Source: an uncultured Pelagibacteraceae bacterium
Lineage (GTDB): Bacteria > Pseudomonadota > Alphaproteobacteria > Pelagibacterales > Pelagibacteraceae
Length of the DNA stretch: 64,000 bases
Direction: 5' to 3'
Assembly (NCBI GenBank): GCA_902582235.1
Contig: CACHQX010000002.1
Location: 106,042 to 170,041, forward strand
The position numbers and the translations under genes were made by a program. Of this stretch, positions 1-8,205 are shown piece after piece. A model generated the notes under the pieces. The model did no database searches, was not told where the DNA came from, and worked only from the letters and a program-made list of their open reading frames with translations. The stretch's first letter is position 1. Every line of letters starts with the position of its first letter.

Positions 1-191
1 AAAGTAAAAATTAAAACACCAATTAATAAAACAGCTGAATTAAATATATACTCTAATAGAAAAGTATCCTTTAATATTTGGTAGTAATTACTTGTTTCTT
101 CAAAAAAACTCACTGAAACAGTCAAGATGGGTATAATTACAACAAATGAGATTGCGAACGAACTAAGAGACCAAACATTTAATTTATTCAT
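1..191 (-). CDS. fbpB: ferric iron ABC transporter permease, N-terminal fragment
   Basis: Partial gene running off the left edge. Translating the reverse strand from the ATG at 191 gives 63 residues starting MNKLNVWSLSSFAISFVV, with one hydrophobic segment at about residues 9-28 and another beginning near residue 50, separated by a short polar loop. This is the usual beginning of an FbpB/SfuB-type inner-membrane permease. The binding-protein gene fbpA lies directly upstream on the same strand, which supports the call. A good Shine-Dalgarno (AAGGCGG) sits 9 bases before the ATG. The rest of the protein, including the ATPase-contact loop, is outside the window, so the family assignment rests mostly on context. 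Confidence 0.7.
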   Translation of the reverse strand, partial: MNKLNVWSLSSFAISFVVIIPILTVSVSFFEETSNYYQILKDTFLLEYIFNSAVLLIGVLIFT

Positions 192-220
192 ATTATAATC
201 CGCCTTATAATCATGAAAAT

Positions 221-262
221 AAATATGCCCGTGAAAAGGAGATCTTGATCACGAGCATATTT
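221..262 (-). terminator. stem-loop between fbpA/small ORF and fbpB (attenuator or 3' stabiliser)
   Basis: AAATATGC-C-CGTG (221-233) pairs with CACG-A-GCATATTT (250-262): a 13-position stem with one mismatch around a 16-base loop. On the reverse strand it is followed by a T-rich stretch, so it could act as a weak terminator. Its place after the binding-protein gene and before the permease fits partial termination or protection of the upstream mRNA; that role is inferred. Confidence 0.5.
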
Positions 263-274
263 TCAAAGAATTAT

Positions 275-445
275 CTAAAAATCAAAAACCTTTAGGATGT
301 GCGGAACCTCCTGTTCATTGATGTCAGATAAATTTCTTTTATTTATTCTTTCATTGATCTTTTTACACTCTGAGACACACGGAAAGCATCCCTCAGAAGA
401 TTTATTTAAATCAATTTCAGAAATAAATTTTTTTTTATCTTCCAT
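275..445 (-). CDS. 56-aa Cys-rich small protein between fbpA and fbpB
   Basis: ORF of 56 codons on the reverse strand starting at an ATG one base after the fbpA stop codon. The end of fbpA supplies a purine-rich ribosome site (TTGGAAATAACATG), which suggests translational coupling. The product is soluble and charged (MEDKKKFISEIDLNK...), with three cysteines spaced C-x2-C-x3-C at residues 20, 23 and 27 and a Lys/Asn-rich tail. I do not recognise a family. Position in an iron-uptake operon and the clustered cysteines suggest metal or redox binding, but this is inference. A 60-codon ORF on the opposite strand covers much of the same DNA and looks like a shadow, because it has no coding context. 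Confidence 0.5.
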   Translation of the reverse strand: MEDKKKFISEIDLNKSSEGCFPCVSECKKINERINKRNLSDINEQEVPHILKVFDF

Positions 446-446
446 G

Positions 447-1472
447 TTATTTCCAACCAGCAGCTGTCATTACTTCTAATGCATCAGCTTGTTTAGCACC
501 ATAACTAGAAACTTTTGTTTTTAGATCTTGTTTAAAATCTAAACCAATATTGTTAACTACTAATGGATTTGCCGAAACACCACCAATCATTGGGAATTCA
601 AATGTGTTATTAACAAAGTGTTCTTGAGACTCTGGTGTTAATAAAAATTCCACAAGTTTGATCGCGTTATCTTTGTTTGGAGCACCTTTAACTAAAGCAG
701 CACAGCTTATATTCATGTGCGTTCCTCTATCATTTTGATTAGGGAAAAACGCTTTAACTTTTTTCGCTGCTGCTTGTTGTTCAGCACCTTTTTTTCCAGA
801 AAGCATCAAAGCTAAATAATAAGTGTTTGCTACAGCGATATCTGCTTCACCTGCTGCAACTGCCATTATTTGTGCTCTGTCATTTCCTTTTGGTGTTCTA
901 GCCATGTTAGATACAACTCCTTTAGCCCATTCAGCTGTTGCTGCTTTTCCATTGTTTTTAACCAATGAAGCTACTAAAGATTTATTGTATATATTGCTTG
1001 ATTTTCTAATTACTAATCTACCTTTCCATTTCGGATCAGCTAAACTTTCATAAGTTAAATCAGCTAGCTCTGCACCACTTACTCTCTCTGGAGCGTAATA
1101 AACTATTCTCGCTCTTTTAGCGATACCAGTCCAGTGCGAAGTTCTGAAGTTTGCAGGCACTGCCGCTTTAATTGCTGCAGAAGTTAAACCACCTTGTGTC
1201 ATTCCTTTTGCCTTAAACACTCCACATCTTCCAGCGTCAGCAGTAATATAAAGATCAGCAGATGTGTCTGCTCCCTCTTCGATCATTCTTTTTTCTAAAG
1301 CACCTGCTTTGCCGTTGATTAAATTTACTTTGATACCAGTTTTTGCTGTGAACTTGTTGTAAAGTTCAGCATCTGCTTTGTAGTGTCTTGCATTAAAAAC
1401 ATTAACTTCCGCAGCAATTGTAAAACCAGCGATTAAAGTAAATAGTATTGTTAGTATACTTACTTTTTTCAT
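447..1472 (-). CDS. fbpA: ferric iron-binding periplasmic protein (FutA/FbpA type)
   Basis: 341-residue extracellular solute-binding protein that would capture Fe(III) in the periplasm for an FbpBC-type ABC transporter. A signal peptide spans about residues 1-20 with cleavage near IAA-EV. The mature start VNVFNARHY and the tandem tyrosines at residues 218-219 (ANTYY) are the conserved iron-binding elements of the FutA/FbpA family, and the length is normal. The reading frame is open seven codons further upstream to a GTG, but that segment contains the strong Shine-Dalgarno GGAGGAAGG, so I start at the ATG at 1472. Tandem Fur-type palindromes directly upstream predict derepression under iron limitation. 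The permease gene follows downstream. Confidence 0.93.
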   Translation of the reverse strand: MKKVSILTILFTLIAGFTIAAEVNVFNARHYKADAELYNKFTAKTGIKVNLINGKAGALEKRMIEEGADTSADLYITADAGRCGVFKAKGMTQGGLTSAAIKAAVPANFRTSHWTGIAKRARIVYYAPERVSGAELADLTYESLADPKWKGRLVIRKSSNIYNKSLVASLVKNNGKAATAEWAKGVVSNMARTPKGNDRAQIMAVAAGEADIAVANTYYLALMLSGKKGAEQQAAAKKVKAFFPNQNDRGTHMNISCAALVKGAPNKDNAIKLVEFLLTPESQEHFVNNTFEFPMIGGVSANPLVVNNIGLDFKQDLKTKVSSYGAKQADALEVMTAAGWK

Positions 1473-1500
1473 TATTATTTCCTTCCTCCGCACTAATGAG

Positions 1501-1534
1501 AATGAGAATTATTCTCATTGATAATGATTATCAA
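1501..1534 (-). promoter_or_regulatory. tandem Fur-type operators upstream of fbpA
   Basis: Two overlapping perfect palindromes: AATGAGAATTATTCTCATT (1501-1519, 9-1-9) and TTGATAATGATTATCAA (1518-1534, 8-1-8). Both match the 6-1-6 layout of the classical Fur box (GATAAT-N-ATTATC is exact in the second). A -35-like TTGACC lies at 1554-1559 on the reverse strand; I could not place a convincing -10, which may lie inside the operator. Iron-dependent repression of fbpA is the obvious reading. Confidence 0.85.
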
Positions 1535-1566
1535 TCGCATATAATGACGCAGGGGTCAAGGAAATA

Positions 1567-2460
1567 TTAAAATTTCCACTCTGATATTTTGCTGTATAGA
1601 AAGTTTCTAAAAGCTTGAACTCTAGCTACATTTTTTAAAGATTGAGGGTAAACAAAGTGTGCTTCTGTTATGGGACCTTCAATTTTGGGCAGTATTTTTA
1701 CTATATTGGGTTGGTTGATAGTTATGTAATCTGGTAAAGCAGCTAAACCTACTCCACTTTGAACTGCTAAAAGTAAACCATACACGCTATTTACTTTCAT
1801 CACTGTTTTTCTTTTTTTTGCTCCATCTTTTAAACCAAGTTTAAGGGCCCAATCTGGATTAAATACAGGTGAGGGAGCTCCTCTTCCAAAAGAAATAAAT
1901 TTATGGTTATTTAGGTCACTCACGCTTTTAGGATACCCGTTTTTTTCAAGATATTTAGGTGAACCATAAATGTGGTAATTAATATCAATTAACTTTTTTT
2001 GAATATAGTTAAGCTGCTTTGGTCTCCGCATAAAAATCCCTATATCAGCTTGCCTAGTACTTAAATCTAGCTCTTTATCATCAAAAATTAGTTCAACTTC
2101 TATCTCAGGATTTAACTGCATAAATTCTTGAATTCTTGGAGTTAACCAAGTTGTGCCAAAACTAACAACTGTAGTAACAGTAAGTTTTCCTGATGGTTTA
2201 TTTTTTTTGTCTCCAAGTGAAGTTTCCACCTCTTTTAGTTTACTTATAACTTCATGCGCTGTTTTAAAAACATATTCACCATTTTCTGTTAAAGTCAAAC
2301 CTCTAGCATGTCTTTCAAATAATTTTACTTTTAAATCTTCTTCTAATGATTGAATTTGACGGCTTATGGCGGATTGACTTAGGTTAAGGTTGACTGTGGC
2401 GCTGGTAAAACTTCCAGCTTCCGCAACTGCATGGAAAATTTTAAGTTTATCCCAATCCAT
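1567..2460 (-). CDS. LysR-family transcriptional regulator
   Basis: 297 residues, standard LysR length. The N-terminal winged helix-turn-helix (residues 1-60) has the family pattern FHAVAEAGSFTSA...LSQSAISRQI..LE..L....FERHARGL.LTENG. The C-terminal part (about 90-295) is the periplasmic-binding-like effector domain. The start codon overlaps the stop of the acuI-like gene by one base (TAATG), so it is cotranscribed with it rather than divergent, which is less usual for LysR regulators. It probably controls the acuI-like gene or the operon, and the effector is unknown. Its 3' end comes within about 30 bases of the fbpA operator. Confidence 0.9.
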   Translation of the reverse strand: MDWDKLKIFHAVAEAGSFTSATVNLNLSQSAISRQIQSLEEDLKVKLFERHARGLTLTENGEYVFKTAHEVISKLKEVETSLGDKKNKPSGKLTVTTVVSFGTTWLTPRIQEFMQLNPEIEVELIFDDKELDLSTRQADIGIFMRRPKQLNYIQKKLIDINYHIYGSPKYLEKNGYPKSVSDLNNHKFISFGRGAPSPVFNPDWALKLGLKDGAKKRKTVMKVNSVYGLLLAVQSGVGLAALPDYITINQPNIVKILPKIEGPITEAHFVYPQSLKNVARVQAFRNFLYSKISEWKF

Positions 2461-3461
2461 TATTTATTAAGATTTATTATATATCTCCCCGAAGTTTTGC
2501 CTTCTAGCATCTTTGGATATTCTTCCAAAAGTTGGTTTAAATTTATTTCTTTAATTGATTTATCTAACAAATCAAAATCAACAAGCTTATGCATTTCTCC
2601 CCATAAAAAGTTTCTTCTCTTTATTGACACACTCACAGAATCAATGCCCCAAAGTTTAACACCTCTAATGATAAAAGGCATTACAGTAGTATTTAACTTT
2701 ATGCTTGAAGCATTTCCGCAAGCAGCAACAATACCACTTGGTTTTATGTGAGTAAGTATATTTGCTAAAATATTTCCCCCAACCGTATCTACTGCTCCGT
2801 CATATAAACCTTTATCTAATGGTCTTGCGTCTTTATCTAAATCGCCTGATTTAATTATATTTTTTGCACCTAACGATTTCAAATATTCCTCGTTTGGTTT
2901 TGTGGTTGCGGCAGTAACATTGCAACCAAGTTTGCTTAAAATCATAACTGCTATACTTCCAACTCCTCCTGAGGCACCAGTTACAATCACATCATTTACT
3001 TTCTCACCTAATAGCAAAACTTCTCTAGTTTGTTTTGTAGTAAAAGCACACTGAATTGCAGTTAATCCTGCTGTGCCTAACATCATTGATTGTCTAGAGG
3101 AAATTTCTTTTGGTTTTTTTACTAAAAAGTTTGCATCTACTTTAGCATACTGAGAATAACCACCATAAAATATTTCCCCTACTCTCCAGCCGGTTTGAAT
3201 AATTTCATCGCCTTCTTTAAATTTATCACTTTTGCTTTCAACGACTGTCCCTGCAAAATCTATACCCGGAATATGCGGAAACTCTTTAACTAATCGTGCA
3301 CCATTTTTAAGTATTAATGCATCTTTGAAATTTAAAGTTGAGTAATCTACCTTTACTAAAACGTCCCCATGCTTTAAAAAAGATTTATCAATTTTTTTTA
3401 TTTCTCTTGAAAACTTTTCACCCTCTTGGTTTATGACCAATGCATTAAAATTATCAGACAT
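2460..3461 (-). CDS. acuI: acryloyl-CoA reductase-like MDR oxidoreductase (AcuI/YhdH family)
   Basis: 333-residue medium-chain dehydrogenase/reductase of the quinone-oxidoreductase YhdH/AcuI subfamily. Visible are the GroES-like N-terminal half (STLNFKDAL, about 42-50; FPHIPGIDFAGTV, about 60-75) and the Rossmann NADPH site (VIVTGASGGVGSIAV, about 158-172). The zinc ligands of alcohol dehydrogenases are absent, as expected for this subfamily. AcuI reduces acryloyl-CoA to propionyl-CoA, detoxifying acrylate from DMSP cleavage, a known role in marine alphaproteobacteria. I cannot see substrate specificity from sequence alone. It sits 15 bases after folE and overlaps the LysR gene. Confidence 0.8.
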   Translation of the reverse strand: MSDNFNALVINQEGEKFSREIKKIDKSFLKHGDVLVKVDYSTLNFKDALILKNGARLVKEFPHIPGIDFAGTVVESKSDKFKEGDEIIQTGWRVGEIFYGGYSQYAKVDANFLVKKPKEISSRQSMMLGTAGLTAIQCAFTTKQTREVLLLGEKVNDVIVTGASGGVGSIAVMILSKLGCNVTAATTKPNEEYLKSLGAKNIIKSGDLDKDARPLDKGLYDGAVDTVGGNILANILTHIKPSGIVAACGNASSIKLNTTVMPFIIRGVKLWGIDSVSVSIKRRNFLWGEMHKLVDFDLLDKSIKEINLNQLLEEYPKMLEGKTSGRYIINLNK

Positions 3462-3476
3462 CTTTAGCAGTAAATA

Positions 3477-4082
3477 TTATTTCGCAATAAATCGCAAATA
3501 TCTATTTTGATAGCTTAAGTCGTCTTTAAACTGACCTAAATAAAAATTTGTAACAGTTGTTGCTTGTTCTTTCTTAATTCCTCTCATCGTCATACAATGG
3601 TGGGTTGAATCTATCGTTACCGCAACTCCTTTTGCATCTAAACTTTCCATCAATGTTTTTGCTATTTGGACCGTTAGTCTTTCTTGAGTTTGCAATCTTT
3701 TTGAAAAAATCTCTACAACTCTAGCAATTTTACTCAATCCAACTACTCTCTGGTTTGGAATGTAAGCTACATGAGCTTTGCCAATTATTGGAGCCATGTG
3801 ATGTTCACAATGACTTTGTATAGATATGTTTTTTTGAACGACCATGTCACTGTAACCTTCTACATCTCCAAAAGTTTTTTCTAATACAAGATTTGGATCC
3901 TCCGAATATCCCCTAAAATATTCTTTAAATGCTTTAACTACTCTTTTAGGAGTTTCTAATAAACCTTCTCTGTTTGGGTCTTCACCCATCCATTCTAGAA
4001 TTGTTTTGATAGCTTCTTCAGCCTCTTTATCACTAATTTTTGAGGTAGACTGTTGTTTTTGAATGTCTTTTACAATTTTCAT
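3477..4082 (-). CDS. folE: GTP cyclohydrolase I
   Basis: 201 residues. Converts GTP to 7,8-dihydroneopterin triphosphate, the first step of folate (and pterin) synthesis, in the cytoplasm. The catalytic zinc site is complete: HCEHH at residues 91-95 and HHCMTMRG at 161-168. The central FSKRLQTQERLT segment is the usual GTP-binding signature. The first 20 residues are polar and poorly conserved. It is the first gene of a folE-acuI-lysR run and is divergent from hisI, with 77 bases between them. Confidence 0.97.
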   Translation of the reverse strand: MKIVKDIQKQQSTSKISDKEAEEAIKTILEWMGEDPNREGLLETPKRVVKAFKEYFRGYSEDPNLVLEKTFGDVEGYSDMVVQKNISIQSHCEHHMAPIIGKAHVAYIPNQRVVGLSKIARVVEIFSKRLQTQERLTVQIAKTLMESLDAKGVAVTIDSTHHCMTMRGIKKEQATTVTNFYLGQFKDDLSYQNRYLRFIAK

Positions 4083-4159
4083 AGTGACCTTATACCCACT
4101 AATTAAGTTTTTTAAAATATTTATTATAGTATTTAATATGTTAAATAATTAAGGAATAT

Positions 4160-4627
4160 ATGTTTAAAAAAAGAGAAAGTGTCACAGAGATTGAAGAAGG
4201 AAGCTTCTTATCACCAAAATTTGATAACGATGGTTTAATTCCAGTCGTGACCACTTGTGTAAATACTAAGGAGATTTTAATGCTTGGTTATATGAATGTT
4301 GAGGCATTTAAAAAAACAATTGAAACTAAAGAAGCTCATTATTGGAGTAGATCAAGAAAGCAAGTTTGGCACAAAGGTAAAACAAGTGGTTTTATACAAA
4401 AGGTAAAAGAAATAAGAATTGATGATGACCAAGACTCGGTTTGGCTAAGCGTTGATATTGGAAATGGCTCTAGTTGTCATGTAGGATACAGATCCTGTTT
4501 TTATAGATCTATACCCTTAGGAAAAATCGAAAACGCAAGAGAAATTAAAATGAAATTTGAGGAAAGTAAAAAAAAATTTGACCCTGAAAAAGTTTATAAA
4601 GGACAACCAAACCCTACTAAAATTTGA
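4160..4627 (+). CDS. hisI: phosphoribosyl-AMP cyclohydrolase
   Basis: 155 residues, monofunctional HisI without the HisE pyrophosphatase domain. It opens the adenine ring of PR-AMP in histidine synthesis. Family features: LIPVVTTCVNTKEILMLGYMN (split here from about residue 26 on), HYWSRSRKQVWHKGKTSG around 80-97, and the metal-binding cysteines in GSSCHVGYRSCFYR. Ribosome site AAGGA lies 6 bases before the ATG. The next gene starts 3 bases after its stop codon. Confidence 0.96.
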   Translation: MFKKRESVTEIEEGSFLSPKFDNDGLIPVVTTCVNTKEILMLGYMNVEAFKKTIETKEAHYWSRSRKQVWHKGKTSGFIQKVKEIRIDDDQDSVWLSVDIGNGSSCHVGYRSCFYRSIPLGKIENAREIKMKFEESKKKFDPEKVYKGQPNPTKI

Positions 4628-4630
4628 TTA

Positions 4631-5261
4631 ATGAACTCTCAAGATATTAAAGTATTAAGACCTTTTGGCCCCACAATAGCAAAAGTAAAAATTCCTGAAA
4701 ATTTAGTTAAAGAACTAAATAATTATACAGATGATATAATAAAAAATAAACAAAAGGAAAAAGATCTTGATTGGGGAAAAAATTTAGTTGGAAACGTAAA
4801 ACAAGAATTTATGATTGAGAAAGATGTGATGGAAAAAATTGGATGGGGAAAATTTTTAGCATCAAATGTTCGTGAATGGATACTTCAAACTAATAAAAGA
4901 GAAATTACTAAATTTAATATTATGAATAGTTGGATAGTAAGACAATTTAAAAATGAATATAACCCCTCTCATTGGCACAACGGCCATGTTTCAGGTGTTG
5001 GGTATCTTAAAGTACCTTCAAATTTAGGAGAGACACTCCAAAAAGATAAAGTGTTGAATAACAATGGAAAACTAGAAATGGTACATGGTTCAAAAGCTTT
5101 TTTATGTAAACCAACATTCAGAGTAACACCAAAAGTTGGTGATTTTTATTTTTTTCCTCATTATTTAATGCATGCTGTTTACCCATTTTTTTGATAGTGA
5201 TGAGGAAAGAAGATCAGTTTCATTCAATGCAACTGTAGATCAATCTTTATTCAATGAGTAA
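4631..5261 (+). pseudogene. 2OG-Fe(II) oxygenase family protein, frameshifted near the C-terminus
   Basis: The frame opens at 4631 and stops at 5194 after 187 residues. Just past a T7 run (5186-5192) the same protein continues in the other frame as PFFDSDEERRSVSFNATVDQ... to a stop at 5259-5261. Removing one T joins the two into about 209 residues of the putative 2OG-Fe(II) oxygenase family (TIGR02466-like): HWHNGH...SGVGYL at about 117-127, then FFPHYLMHAVYPF with the second metal histidine. The lost tail carries the conserved arginine (ERRSVSFN) expected to bind the 2-oxoglutarate carboxylate. The restored end overlaps the next ATG by eight bases, as for many genes here, which supports a normally intact gene. 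Substrate unknown. Confidence 0.75.
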
Positions 5262-5628
5262 AAAACAAAAAAATGTTTTAGGTGGTGATTTAGAATTGTG
5301 TTCATCTAATCCTTTAACAGGTTGGTATAGAGATGGTTGTTGTAATACAGATGAAAATGATAACGGACTACATACAGTTTGTGCTAAGGTTAATGATGAT
5401 TTTCTTGAGTGGTGCAAGTCTGCTGGAAATGACTTGGTTACACCTCATCCTGAGTTTGGATTTCCAGGTTTAAAAAATGGTGACAATTGGTGTGTATGTG
5501 CCACCTGGTTTGCAAGGGCTGTTGAAGCTGGGAAAGAATGTAAAATATATTTAAAAAAAACAAACGAGAAGACTTTAAAGATTATTCCATTAGAAATTTT
5601 AAAAAAACACGCAATAGATTTATCTTAA
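5254..5628 (+). CDS. DUF2237 family protein
   Basis: 124 residues matching the small DUF2237 family: N-terminal LGGDLELCSSNPLTGWYRDGCC (residues 9 on, given in part), then HTVCA, GNDL.TP.PEFGFPGLK.GD.WC.CA.RW-like (WCVCATWFARA). Many conserved Cys, Trp and Gly residues suggest a metal- or redox-related fold, but no biochemical function is known to me. It overlaps the restored end of the oxygenase gene by 8 bases, so the two are probably translated together. It ends one base before the convergent ETF-QO gene. Confidence 0.85.
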   Translation: MSKKQKNVLGGDLELCSSNPLTGWYRDGCCNTDENDNGLHTVCAKVNDDFLEWCKSAGNDLVTPHPEFGFPGLKNGDNWCVCATWFARAVEAGKECKIYLKKTNEKTLKIIPLEILKKHAIDLS

Positions 5629-7248
5629 TTACATGTTCCCGTATCTTGGTCCACCACTTCCCTCTGGTGTTACCCAAGTAATGTTTTGAGAAGGTTCTTT
5701 AATATCGCAAGTCTTGCAATGAATGCAGTTTTGAGAATTAATCACAAATTTAGGTACATCATTTTCGACTTGCACCTCATAAACACCTGCAGGGCAATAT
5801 CTTTGTGCAGGCTCATCGAATCTATCTAAGGTATATCTTATTGGTAAATCTTTATCTTTCAATTTTAAATGAACTGGTTGGTTATCTGTATGGTTGGTCC
5901 CTGTTAGATAAACTGAACTTGTTTTATCGAATGTAATCACATTATCAGGTTTTGGGTAATCTATTACTGGCATTTCATTTGCTGGTTTTAAAGTTTCATG
6001 ATCCGCATGTTTATGTTTAAGTGTAAATGGTAATTTCCCTCTGAAAATTATTTGGTCTATACCTGTAAAAATAATTCCTAAGATTAATCCCCAACTAAAA
6101 CTTGGTTTTACATTTCTTGCCTCGAATAATTCTTTATAAGCCCAGCTTTTTCTAAATTTTTCCTCGTAGATAGAAAGTTCTTTATGCTCGTTGAGATGTT
6201 CAATTATAGTTTCCGCTGCAACTATTCCACTTTTCATTGCTGTATGAGAGCCTTTAATTTTCGGCATATTTAAAGTGCCTGCATCACATCCAATTAAAAG
6301 AGCGCCAGGCATAAACATTTTAGGTAAACTTTGAAAACCACCTTCGATTAAAGCTCTTGCTCCGTAAGATATTCTTTTTCCTCCCTCCAGCATTTTACTG
6401 ATTGCTGGATGTGTTTTAAATCTTTGAAATTCATCAAAAGGTGATAGGTGAGGATTTTTATAATCTAGACCTATAACATAACCTAAATAAACTTCTTTAT
6501 TTTCAGCATGATATACAAAGCTTCCACCATAAGTATTTTTATCTAATGGCCAACCAGCTGTATGCATCACTAAACCCTCTTGATGGTTTTTTTCATCAAT
6601 CTTCCAGATTTCTTTAAAACCAATCCCATATTGCTGTGGATCTTTTCCGTTATCTAAGTCAAATTTTTTAATTAATTGTTTTCCTAAATGACCTCTGCAG
6701 CCCTCTGCAAATACCGTCACCTTAGCATGTAATTCCATCCCGGGCTCATAACCATCTTTTTTGTTTCCCTCTTTATCTAAACCCATATCTTGAGTTATAA
6801 CGCCTTTGACGGATCCATCTTCGTTGTATAAAATTTCTGAGGCCGGAAATCCGGGAAAAATTTCGACACCTAACACTTCTGCTTGTTCAGCGAGCCATCT
6901 GCATAAGTTAGCAAGACTTATTATATAATTTTTATGGTTTTGCTGGACTTTTGGTAGCAACCAAGTCGGCCAGCTAAATGAGCTTTTTTTTCCTAAAAAA
7001 AGAAATTTTTCTTTTGTTACTTTAGTCTTAATTGGTGCATTTAAATCTTTCCAATTAGGAACTAATTCATCTAATGCTCTAGTCTCAAAAACATTCCCTG
7101 ACAAAATATGTGAACCAATTTCTGCACCTTTCTCTAGTACACATACGTTTACGTCAGCGTTTAATTGTTTTAATTTAATTGCTGTTGCAAGGCCTGATGG
7201 TCCTCCACCCACAATAACAACATCATATTCCATAACTTCTCTAGTCAT
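5629..7248 (-). CDS. etfD: electron transfer flavoprotein-ubiquinone oxidoreductase
   Basis: 539 residues, typical length. Passes electrons from reduced ETF to ubiquinone in the inner membrane. N-terminal FAD site VVIVGGGPSGLATAIKL (about 9-25). The membrane-associated region lies near 380-410 (GLILGIIFTGIDQIIF). The C-terminal ferredoxin-like 4Fe-4S site contains CPAGVYEV, NCIHCKTCDIK and the closing GSGGPRYGNM. It lies 3 bases after etfA and ends the DMGDH-etfB-etfA-etfD operon, so the dehydrogenase and its whole electron path are coexpressed. An alternative start at Met6 cannot be excluded. Confidence 0.96.
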   Translation of the reverse strand: MTREVMEYDVVIVGGGPSGLATAIKLKQLNADVNVCVLEKGAEIGSHILSGNVFETRALDELVPNWKDLNAPIKTKVTKEKFLFLGKKSSFSWPTWLLPKVQQNHKNYIISLANLCRWLAEQAEVLGVEIFPGFPASEILYNEDGSVKGVITQDMGLDKEGNKKDGYEPGMELHAKVTVFAEGCRGHLGKQLIKKFDLDNGKDPQQYGIGFKEIWKIDEKNHQEGLVMHTAGWPLDKNTYGGSFVYHAENKEVYLGYVIGLDYKNPHLSPFDEFQRFKTHPAISKMLEGGKRISYGARALIEGGFQSLPKMFMPGALLIGCDAGTLNMPKIKGSHTAMKSGIVAAETIIEHLNEHKELSIYEEKFRKSWAYKELFEARNVKPSFSWGLILGIIFTGIDQIIFRGKLPFTLKHKHADHETLKPANEMPVIDYPKPDNVITFDKTSSVYLTGTNHTDNQPVHLKLKDKDLPIRYTLDRFDEPAQRYCPAGVYEVQVENDVPKFVINSQNCIHCKTCDIKEPSQNITWVTPEGSGGPRYGNM

Positions 7249-7251
7249 GAA

Positions 7252-8205
7252 TTATTTTTGAATAGTATTAAGTTTATTTAATTCTTCTAAAAATTGCGGG
7301 AGAGCTTCAAACAAGTCTGCTTCAAGCCCATAATCTGCTACGCTAAATATTGGTGCCTCACCATCTTTATTTATCGCAACAATAATTTTACTTTCTTTCA
7401 TCCCAGCTAAATGTTGAATAGCACCAGAAATGCCAACTGCAATATACAAGTCAGGTACAACAACTTTTCCTGTTTGCCCAACTTGATGATCGTTAGTAAT
7501 ATAACCAGCATCTACTGCAGCTCTTGATGCTCCAATAGCTGCATTCAACTTATCCGCAATTGCCGAAATTAATTTAAAGTTTTCTGAATTTTGCATACCT
7601 CTACCACCTGAAATTACAATTCTTGCTGTCCCTAACTCAGGTCTATCTGATTTTATTTCTTCTCTTTTTACAAACTTAGAATTTTTAAAGGCTTCACCAG
7701 CTTCCGATTTTACAATCTCTGCAGAACCTCCACTCGCTGGAGCAGGTTCAAAAGATGTTGGTCTAATAGTAATACATTTTTTTTTATCATTACTTTTTAC
7801 TGTAGCAAAAGCATTTCCAGCATAAATTGGACGTAAAAAAGTATCGGCTGAAATAACTTTAATGATATCGCTCACTTGAGACGTGTCCAAAAGAGCTGCT
7901 ATTCTAGGCATCAAATTTTTCCCGAAAGTATTTGCTGAGCAAACTATGTGTGAATAAGCATCAGCATGTTTTATTATTGCTGATGTGTAATTTTCTGCAA
8001 TGAAGTTTTCATAAATTTCGTTATCAATATGGATAACTTTTTTTACATTTGGTATTTCAGACGCAGATTTAGCAACTTCTTCTGATTTATTACCCAAAAC
8101 TAAAATATGTAAGTCCTCATCTATTTTGCTTGCGGCTGATACAGCATTATAAGTAAAGGGTCTTAATTCTTTATTATTATGTTCTGCAATTAGTAAAACT
8201 GACAT
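7252..8205 (-). CDS. etfA: electron transfer flavoprotein, alpha subunit
   Basis: 317 residues. The C-terminal FAD-binding domain is clear: GGRGMQNSENF, IGASRAAVDAGY, QVGQTGKVVVPDLYIAVGISGAIQHLAGMK (from about residue 200). Forms the soluble ETF heterodimer with EtfB and carries electrons from flavin dehydrogenases to ETF-QO. Its start codon shares one base with the etfB stop, so the subunits are coupled. The immediate upstream dehydrogenase suggests dimethylglycine/sarcosine oxidation as a main donor, although ETF usually also serves acyl-CoA dehydrogenases. Confidence 0.97.
   Translation of the reverse strand: MSVLLIAEHNNKELRPFTYNAVSAASKIDEDLHILVLGNKSEEVAKSASEIPNVKKVIHIDNEIYENFIAENYTSAIIKHADAYSHIVCSANTFGKNLMPRIAALLDTSQVSDIIKVISADTFLRPIYAGNAFATVKSNDKKKCITIRPTSFEPAPASGGSAEIVKSEAGEAFKNSKFVKREEIKSDRPELGTARIVISGGRGMQNSENFKLISAIADKLNAAIGASRAAVDAGYITNDHQVGQTGKVVVPDLYIAVGISGAIQHLAGMKESKIIVAINKDGEAPIFSVADYGLEADLFEALPQFLEELNKLNTIQK

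Noticed and set aside
297..479. 60-codon plus-strand ORF across the fbpA-fbpB gap
   Set aside because: It is antisense to the better supported Cys-rich ORF and the end of fbpA, and has no ribosome site or family.
1473..1493. N-terminal extension of FbpA from a GTG
   Set aside because: This stretch holds the Shine-Dalgarno and would spoil the signal peptide.
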